From contig SFFS01000091.1 in the NCBI GenBank assembly GCA_004557805.1, positions 1 to 9,871 of the forward strand: a stretch of DNA of 9,871 nucleotides, given 5' to 3'. Positions 5,309-9,871 of this stretch are shown here, in pieces. Made by a program: the position numbers and the translations under genes. The notes under the pieces were generated by a model. It was not told the origin of the DNA. It was given only the letters and a program-made list of their open reading frames with translations, and made no database searches. This DNA is from Clostridiales bacterium. GTDB taxonomy: Bacteria; Bacillota; Clostridia; Christensenellales; Aristaeellaceae. Positions within the stretch are counted from its first letter, which is position 1. Each line of letters opens with the position of its first letter.

Positions 5309-6073
5309 ATGCGCTTTACCAAGATGCAGGGCATCGGAAACGATTACGTTTATGTCAATGGGTTTCAGGAGCGCGTTGACGACCCCGCCGCGCTTTCTGT
5401 CCGCGTGAGCGACCGGCATTTCGGCGTCGGTTCCGACGGGCTGATTCTCGTGCTGCCCAGCGAACGCGCCGATTTCCGCATGCGCATGTTCAACGCCGAC
5501 GGCAGCGAGGCCGAAATGTGCGGGAACGGCGCGCGGTGCGTCGGCCGCTACGTCTATGAACACGGCCTGACGCGCAAAACCGAGTTTACGATCGAGACGG
5601 GCGGCGGCGTGCGGCCCGTCCGGCTGAACCTGGCGGATGGAAAAATTGCAAGCGTGACCGTCGATATGGGCCGGCCGCAGGCGCTGGAGCGGCGCGAGGG
5701 GTATACGTTCGTTTCGACGGGCAACCCGCACGCGGTGCTGTTCGTCGAGTTCGACCCGTTTCAGTGGGAAGGGTTTGCAGAAAAAGGCGCAAAGCTTTGC
5801 GCCGAAAAAAACGCGAATATCGAGTTCACGCAGGCGCTCTCGCGCGAGGAGCTGCGCATGCGCGTCTGGGAGCGCGGCAGCGGAGAAACGCTGGCCTGCG
5901 GTACGGGCGCGTGCGCGTGCGCGGCGGCGGCGATGGAAGCGGGGCTGTGCGGCAGGCGCGTGCGCGTGCGGCTGCGCGGCGGCGCGCTCGAAATCGAATG
6001 GCGCGAGCGCGACGGGCATATCCTGATGACGGGCCCTGCCGTTACCGTGTTTGAGGGCGAACTGATCGACTGA
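5309..6073 (+). CDS. dapF: Diaminopimelate epimerase
   Basis: Cytosolic PLP-independent epimerase that turns LL-diaminopimelate into meso-diaminopimelate, the precursor of lysine and of the peptidoglycan cross-linking residue. The protein has 254 residues. The N-terminus MRFTKMQGIGNDYVYVN is the family signature. The two catalytic cysteines are Cys71 in EMCGNGARCVG and Cys197 in LACGTGACACA, one in each half of the pseudo-symmetric fold. GSDGLILV (41-48) and STGNPHAV (136-143) are further conserved blocks. The ATG at 5309 is preferred to an upstream GTG (5294) because it gives the family-typical N-terminus; a G-rich stretch (5296-5304) precedes it but is not a classic AGGAGG. It is followed after 20 bp by dapL, which makes its substrate. 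Confidence 0.96.
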   Translation: MRFTKMQGIGNDYVYVNGFQERVDDPAALSVRVSDRHFGVGSDGLILVLPSERADFRMRMFNADGSEAEMCGNGARCVGRYVYEHGLTRKTEFTIETGGGVRPVRLNLADGKIASVTVDMGRPQALERREGYTFVSTGNPHAVLFVEFDPFQWEGFAEKGAKLCAEKNANIEFTQALSREELRMRVWERGSGETLACGTGACACAAAAMEAGLCGRRVRVRLRGGALEIEWRERDGHILMTGPAVTVFEGELID

Positions 6074-6093
6074 GAATTGCATAGGGAGGACCG

Positions 6094-7269
6094 ATGGCGA
6101 AGGTCAACGGGCATCTGGCCCAAATGCACGAAAGCTATCTGTTTTCCGAAGTGGCAAAGCGCGCAGCCGCCTTTTCGGCAGAATGCCCGGAGAGGCGGCT
6201 TTTGCGGCTGGGCGTCGGCGATGTGACGCGGCCCGTCGCGCCGTGCTGCGTGGAGGCGATGAAGCGCGCGGCAGACGAGATGGGCGGCGCGGCCACGTTT
6301 CGCGGCTACCCGCCGGGCACGGGCGAGCCGTTTTTAAAGCGCGCCATTTTGCTGGCGGAATACGCGCCGCTGGGCGTGCTGCTCGATGAAAGCGAGATTT
6401 TTGTGTCCGACGGCGCGAAAACGGACGCGGGCGCGCTGCAGGAGCTGTTTGCTCAGGATGCGGCGGCGGCCGTGTGCGATCCGGTCTATCCGGTTTACCT
6501 CGACGCAAACCGCATGGCGGGGCGGCGCGTGGTGCGGATGAATTGCCGCGCTGAGCGCGGCTTCTGCCCGGAGCCGCCGGAAGAGCGCGTCGATTTTCTG
6601 TATCTGTGCAGCCCGAACAACCCGACCGGCGCGGCGCTGACGCGCGCGCAGCTTGCGCGGCTTGTCGCCTGGGCGCGGGAAAACGACGCGGCCATTCTTT
6701 ACGACGCGGCCTATCGCGACTACGTCGTCGACGGCGATTGCCCGCGCAGCGTTTTTGAAATCGACGGCGCGAAGGAGGTGGCCGTCGAGCTATGCAGCTT
6801 TTCAAAGGGCGCGGGGTTTACGGGCCTGCGCTGCGCCTGGACGGCGATTCCGCGCGAGAACCGCTGGCGGCTGGGTGAACTGTGGGCGAGACGGCAGGCG
6901 GCCAAGTTCAACGGCGTGAGCTATCCCGTGCAGCGGGCGGCCGAGGCGGCGCTGAGCGCGGAAGGCCTGCGGCATATGGAGGAAAGCGTGCGGTTTTATC
7001 TGGAGAACGCGGCGATTCTGCGGCGCGCTCTGGAAAGCGCCGGGATCGCGTGTTTCGGCGGCGCGAACGCGCCTTATCTCTGGGCGCGCTGCCCCGAAGG
7101 CATGCGCAGCTGGGACTGGTTCGACGCGCTTTTGCGCGGCGCGGGCGTCGTCTGCACGCCGGGCGCAGGGTTCGGCGCGTGCGGCGAGGGATATGTGCGC
7201 TTTTCGGCGTTCGTCTCGCGCGGGGATACCGAGGAGGCTGCCGGAAAAATCGCGCGGAGCGCGCATTGA
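6094..7269 (+). CDS. dapL: LL-diaminopimelate aminotransferase
   Basis: A PLP-dependent class I/II aminotransferase that converts tetrahydrodipicolinate plus glutamate directly to LL-diaminopimelate, bypassing the succinylase and acetylase routes. The 391-residue protein carries family blocks in order: YLFSEVAKR (15-23), LRLGVGDVTRP (37-47), EIFVSDGAKTD (101-111), DPVYPVYLDANRMAGR (129-144), YLCSPNNPTGA (170-180), DAAYRDY (204-210), SFSKGAGFTGLRC (235-247) with the PLP lysine Lys238, and the RRQAAKFNGVSYPVQRAAEA region. The usual GYGPEQGY block appears instead as GYPPGTGEP (71-79), of equal length but different composition. Usual length is about 400-410, so it is slightly short. GGGAGG (6084-6089) precedes the ATG. 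It follows dapF and closes the operon before a strong terminator. Function is assigned from whole-length similarity to the family. Confidence 0.92.
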   Translation: MAKVNGHLAQMHESYLFSEVAKRAAAFSAECPERRLLRLGVGDVTRPVAPCCVEAMKRAADEMGGAATFRGYPPGTGEPFLKRAILLAEYAPLGVLLDESEIFVSDGAKTDAGALQELFAQDAAAAVCDPVYPVYLDANRMAGRRVVRMNCRAERGFCPEPPEERVDFLYLCSPNNPTGAALTRAQLARLVAWARENDAAILYDAAYRDYVVDGDCPRSVFEIDGAKEVAVELCSFSKGAGFTGLRCAWTAIPRENRWRLGELWARRQAAKFNGVSYPVQRAAEAALSAEGLRHMEESVRFYLENAAILRRALESAGIACFGGANAPYLWARCPEGMRSWDWFDALLRGAGVVCTPGAGFGACGEGYVRFSAFVSRGDTEEAAGKIARSAH

Positions 7270-7328
7270 AAACGAAATGCGGCGGTGAAATAATACGGAA
7301 CAGAGCGAAGAGGGAGAACTTTCCTGCG

Positions 7329-7364
7329 CGGCGCGGACGAAGGCGAAAGTCCGCGCCGTTTTCT
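7329..7364 (+). terminator. Intrinsic terminator after dapL
   Basis: CGGCGCGGAC (7329-7338) pairs perfectly with GTCCGCGCCG (7349-7358) around a 10-nt loop, followed by TTTTCT. It lies about 60 nt after the dapL stop and probably ends the mscL-to-dapL transcript. Confidence 0.88.
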
Positions 7365-7405
7365 ATTGAAAATGAGGCGGGCAGCGAGAATAGAAATGAT
7401 TTTGA

Positions 7406-7452
7406 GCCGCTGGACGGCCTTGAAACAAGGGACGCGGGGAGCGGCGTTTTTT
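7406..7452 (+). terminator. Second terminator-like hairpin with nested stem
   Basis: GCCGCT (7406-7411) pairs with AGCGGC (7440-7445); inside it CCTTG (7418-7422) pairs with CAAGG (7426-7430) around an AAA loop. A run of six T (7447-7452) follows. It could back up the first terminator or end a separate short RNA; no clear promoter for such an RNA is seen. Confidence 0.5.
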
Positions 7453-7488
7453 AATTAGAAAACGGGGAATGCAGGCGATAGGGGGGAG

Positions 7489-7525
7489 CTGAAAAATTCC
7501 CTGCTCCTCCGCCTTGGCGTTTTTC
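7489..7525 (+). repeat. Dispersed repeat copy B
   Basis: Aligns gaplessly with 3118-3154 (29 of 37 identical). Its own possible pairings differ from copy A: GAAAAA (7491-7496) with TTTTTC (7520-7525), or GGGGGAGC (7482-7489) with GCTCCTCC (7503-7510, one G-U pair). It lies far from any gene start, unlike copy A. Confidence 0.5.
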
Positions 7526-7667
7526 CGTTGTTTCTGTTCGCGACGTGAATGAGGCAGACATTTACTATGAAAGTTGAAAACAAGCGGCGCGTTTCATCGG
7601 AAAAAGGAGCGGAGACGCAGGGGGCGGGCGCGCGGCGGTACTTGCGCTGCAAATGCCGGAGGGCCGC

Positions 7668-7693
7668 GCCGCCCTTTGGGGCCGCAGGGCGGC
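7668..7693. repeat. GC-rich inverted repeat
   Basis: GCCGCCC (7668-7674) and GGGCGGC (7687-7693) can pair across a 12-nt loop; an alternative pairing uses GGGCC (7661-7665) with GGCCC (7691-7695). No T run follows, so it is not a classic terminator. Function unknown. Confidence 0.5.
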
Positions 7694-7734
7694 CCTGAAA
7701 CTCGCCTCCTATTTAGTCCGCTGCAAATTTTCAT

Positions 7735-7759
7735 GCCGCGTTTTCGATGCGGCGTTTTC
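7735..7759 (+). terminator. Terminator-like short hairpin upstream of yhaM promoter
   Basis: GCCGC (7735-7739) pairs with GCGGC (7749-7753) around a 9-nt loop, followed by GTTTTCT. The stem is only 5 bp, so strength is uncertain. It lies just before the yhaM promoter and may insulate it from upstream transcription. Confidence 0.45.
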
Positions 7760-7779
7760 TCCGGCGGGCGCAGGATTAC

Positions 7780-7808
7780 TTGACACGCCGCGCTGTTTTC
7801 GCTATCAT
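7780..7808 (+). promoter_or_regulatory. SigA-type promoter for yhaM and the solute-binding protein gene
   Basis: A perfect TTGACA (7780-7785) and TATCAT (7803-7808) are separated by 17 bp. Transcription would start near 7815, very close to the ribosome binding site AGGAGG (7821-7826), so the leader is only about 19 nt. Confidence 0.88.
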
Positions 7809-7833
7809 ATCCTATCGGTAAGGAGGAACGAGC

Positions 7834-8832
7834 ATGGAGAGTGTTCCGGTTTCACAATTTGTCAAGGACAGCCGTTTCGACGGCTTTTTGCTGGTGCGTT
7901 CGGCGGATCAGCGCTCCGCGTCGAACGGTTCGAAATATCTCGATATGACGCTGGGCGACAAGTCCGGCGAGATTAACGCCAAGCTCTGGGACGGCACGGT
8001 GCCGCCGCCGGAGGCGGGCAGCGTGCTGCGCCTGCGCGGAACGATTCACGAATATAATGGCCGCCTGCAGATTCGCGTGGAACGCATGCGCGGCGCGGTT
8101 TCTTCCGATGCGGTGCCGATGGAAGCGCTGGTCGCCTGCGCGCCGCAGCCCGGACAGGAAATGCTCGACGAGGTGAACGCGGCGGTGGAGGGCATCCGCA
8201 GCCGCGATCTGCGCAGGCTTGTGCGCAGGCTGCTCGACGACGCGGGGGAAACGCTCGTATACTTCCCGGCGGCCTCGAAGCTGCATCATGCCGAGCGCAG
8301 CGGTCTTCTGCACCATGTGACGGGGATGCTGCGCATGGCCAACCACTACGCCGACGAATACCCCTCGCTCGACCGCGATCTGCTCGTGGCGGGCGTGATC
8401 GTCCATGACCTGGCGAAAATCGGCGAGATCAACGCCGCGCCGGAGACGGGCATCGTTTCCGGCTACAGCGCCGACGGAATGCTTATCGGCCACCTCGTGC
8501 GCGGCATCGCGCGCATGGACGAGGCGGGCAGGGAGCTGGGATGCGATCCGGAACTGCTGATGATGCTGGAGCATATGGTGCTCTCGCACCACGGCGTGCC
8601 GGAATACGGCAGCCCCAAGCCGCCGATGTTCCCCGAGGCCGAGGTGCTCCATCACCTCGATCTGCTGGACGCGCGCATTTTTGAGATGAACGCCGCGCTT
8701 TCGCGCGTTACGCCGGGCGGCTTCTCCGAAAAGCTCTGGTCGCTCGATCGAAAGCTCTACCGCCGCGCGGGCAGCCCCGCCGCGGAATGGGAGGATGAAA
8801 CCGCGCTGGGCGCGGGAAAGGAAAACGAATGA
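7834..8832 (+). CDS. yhaM: 3'-5' exoribonuclease YhaM family (OB-fold plus HD domain)
   Basis: A metal-dependent 3'-5' exonuclease; B. subtilis YhaM acts on RNA and also on DNA. The protein has 332 residues, slightly longer than the B. subtilis enzyme (314). An N-terminal OB-fold nucleic-acid-binding domain (about 14-88, with YLDMTLGDKSGEINAKLWD at 35-53 and IHEYNGRLQIRVE at 71-83) is followed by an HD phosphohydrolase domain (about 150-290). Likely metal ligands are His161 or His160 in the LLHHV segment, His191-Asp192 in VIVHDLAKIGE, His220, the His pair in LSHHG (252-253) and an Asp in HHLDLLDA. AGGAGG is 7 nt before the ATG. Its stop overlaps the start of the next gene (ATGA, 8829-8832). 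The pairing with a transporter-type binding protein has no obvious functional logic. Confidence 0.92.
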   Translation: MESVPVSQFVKDSRFDGFLLVRSADQRSASNGSKYLDMTLGDKSGEINAKLWDGTVPPPEAGSVLRLRGTIHEYNGRLQIRVERMRGAVSSDAVPMEALVACAPQPGQEMLDEVNAAVEGIRSRDLRRLVRRLLDDAGETLVYFPAASKLHHAERSGLLHHVTGMLRMANHYADEYPSLDRDLLVAGVIVHDLAKIGEINAAPETGIVSGYSADGMLIGHLVRGIARMDEAGRELGCDPELLMMLEHMVLSHHGVPEYGSPKPPMFPEAEVLHHLDLLDARIFEMNAALSRVTPGGFSEKLWSLDRKLYRRAGSPAAEWEDETALGAGKENE

Positions 8833-9871
8833 AAAAAGCATGCGCTTTGCTGCTGGCCCTCTGCCTGACGCTCGGCGCCGTGCCGGCGATGGCTTCGACG
8901 GCGCGCAGAACGAACGGCTTTACGGCCAAAACGCTCGATTATCTGCCGGAAAAGGCGCGCGCGCGAACCGATTCTCTCGTGATCGGCGTGAGCGACCTGT
9001 ACGGCGTGACCAGCCCGTTCTTCGCAGAGACGACGGGCGACGGGTATCTTACGTCGCTGCTGTACGACGAGCTGATTTTCTTCGGCAACGACGGTTCCGC
9101 CGGCGACGGCGCGGCCACGATGAAGAAAGAACTCGTCTATCCGCAGGAAATCTGGCTGCGCATCGAGGGCACGGATTACACCAGCTACCGCTTCACCTTC
9201 ACCGTCCGAGACGGCGTATGCTACACGGACGGCACGCCGGTGACGAGCGACGATTTCATTAACGCGTTCTATCTGCTCTTCACCCCCGGCTACGACGGCG
9301 TATACGACGCTTTCCCGGCGGATATCAAGGGCGCGGCGGCCTATTATTACGGCGGAAGCGATGAAATCGAGGGCATTCAGCGCGTGGACGAAAAGACGTT
9401 CACAATCGATTTGGAGGGTAAGAACGCGTCCGCAGAGGCGTTTCTGGCGGTTCCCGCGCTGCGCGTGAGCGAGGCGGGCGAAATGAAGCGCCCCGAGGGC
9501 CTGTCGATGCAGGAACGGGAGGCGTATTATGAGGACGCGCTTTCGCGCGCCAGAAACGTCGACCCGGCGCGCGCAAGCTATGGCCAGTACGCGCTGGAAA
9601 CGCTGGAGACCGGCGCGAAGGCGACGCTTTCGGCGAACGGATCCTATTGGCGCGGAGCGCCGAAGATCAGCGCGGTCGAGCTGCTCGTCGTGCCGACGGG
9701 AGACGAAATGCGCGCGATGCTCGACGGCGATGTGGACATCATCACCATGATGGGCAACGCCGAGAACGTCGATGAAATCTGGGATTACGAAAAGGGGTTT
9801 GTCAACCTCTACAACTGGGAAAACTCCGCCGTGGGCTATCTGGGCATGAACCTGCGCGGCGAGCTGTTCTC
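8829..9871 (+). CDS. Extracellular solute-binding protein, family 5 (oligopeptide-type), 3' truncated by window
   Basis: A predicted exported binding protein of the SBP_bac_5 family, which delivers peptides, nickel or other small solutes to ABC importers. 347 residues are visible and the frame is open to the window end. A signal peptide (MKKACALLLALCLTLGAVPAMA) ends in AMA before Ser23, fitting signal peptidase I; no lipobox is seen, although Gram-positive binding proteins are usually lipoproteins. The family segment FTVRDGVCYTDGTPVTSDDFINAF (about 121-144) is clear, as is YWRGAPKISAVELLVVPTGDEM later on (about residues 274-295). The ribosome binding site AAAGGA (8817-8822) lies inside yhaM, and the start overlaps its stop, so translation is coupled. 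Permease or ATPase genes, or a C-terminal anchor, would lie beyond the window. The substrate cannot be inferred. Confidence 0.88.
   Translation, partial: MKKACALLLALCLTLGAVPAMASTARRTNGFTAKTLDYLPEKARARTDSLVIGVSDLYGVTSPFFAETTGDGYLTSLLYDELIFFGNDGSAGDGAATMKKELVYPQEIWLRIEGTDYTSYRFTFTVRDGVCYTDGTPVTSDDFINAFYLLFTPGYDGVYDAFPADIKGAAAYYYGGSDEIEGIQRVDEKTFTIDLEGKNASAEAFLAVPALRVSEAGEMKRPEGLSMQEREAYYEDALSRARNVDPARASYGQYALETLETGAKATLSANGSYWRGAPKISAVELLVVPTGDEMRAMLDGDVDIITMMGNAENVDEIWDYEKGFVNLYNWENSAVGYLGMNLRGELF

Larger units (their letters stand above)
7270..7833 (+). other. 564-bp intergenic region between dapL and yhaM
   Basis: No coding sequence is convincing here on either strand; the small open frames lack ribosome binding sites and recognisable protein. 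It holds a terminator (7329-7364), a branched hairpin with a T run (7406-7452), repeat copy B (7489-7525), a GC-rich inverted repeat (7668-7693), a terminator-like hairpin (7735-7759) and the yhaM promoter (7780-7808). CGCTGCAAAT occurs twice as a direct repeat (7645-7654 and 7719-7728), flanking the GC-rich inverted repeat. From about 7455 to 7650 nothing else is recognised. Confidence 0.6.

Noticed and set aside
4910..6082. 390-codon minus-strand open frame opposite the lipoprotein and dapF
   Set aside because: It lies across two well-supported genes, has low-complexity Ala/Arg/His composition and no recognisable family.
7455..7652. 65-codon minus-strand open frame in the dapL-yhaM spacer
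   Set aside because: No ribosome binding site before its start, no recognisable domain, Arg/Ser-rich composition, and it runs through repeat copy B.
7852..8841. 329-codon minus-strand open frame opposite yhaM
   Set aside because: Mirror of yhaM codons; yhaM has clear OB and HD motifs, promoter and ribosome binding site on the plus strand.

Overview
The window reads as a chromosomal segment of a high-GC, Gram-positive Clostridia-type bacterium. This is inferred from the strongly G/C-ending codon use, near-consensus SigA-type promoters with 17-bp spacers, AGGAGG ribosome binding sites, a lipoprotein with a copper-amine-oxidase-N-like (stalk) domain, an LL-diaminopimelate aminotransferase (DapL), a zinc-ribbon MscL and a Spo0A-box-like motif. 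The exact genus cannot be read from the sequence. There is no rRNA, tRNA, CRISPR array, insertion sequence or phage gene. This looks like housekeeping core chromosome, and I found no evidence of a new multi-gene defence or mobile system.

Layout. (1) 1-1728: the 3' part of an Fe-S, DinG/XPD-type DNA helicase, overlapping tail-to-tail by 34 bp with a small XRE regulator on the minus strand (1695-2033). (2) The XRE gene diverges from a monocistronic nagB-like gene (2225-2974), which has its own near-consensus promoter and a strong terminator. The XRE side of the divergent region carries paired TCGACA motifs, one of them a perfect Spo0A-box match, and an 11-bp palindrome. (3) 3065-7364: a probable operon, promoter - mscL - ybaB - recR - lipoprotein - dapF - dapL - terminator, with tight or overlapping junctions. 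(4) 7270-7833: a 564-bp spacer with several hairpins and a second copy of a sequence found in the mscL leader. (5) 7780 to the end: a new promoter, yhaM (3'-5' exoribonuclease), and a translationally coupled family-5 extracellular solute-binding protein cut off by the window end.

How the genes fit. ybaB-recR is the conserved DNA-maintenance pair, here without dnaX directly upstream. dapL and dapF catalyse consecutive steps (tetrahydrodipicolinate to LL-DAP to meso-DAP) for lysine and peptidoglycan. The most interesting signals are in RNA leaders. A long inverted repeat buries both the Shine-Dalgarno sequence and the start codon of the lipoprotein gene just after recR. A 12-bp perfect inverted repeat with a nested hairpin lies between the mscL promoter and mscL, and part of it recurs about 4.4 kb downstream.
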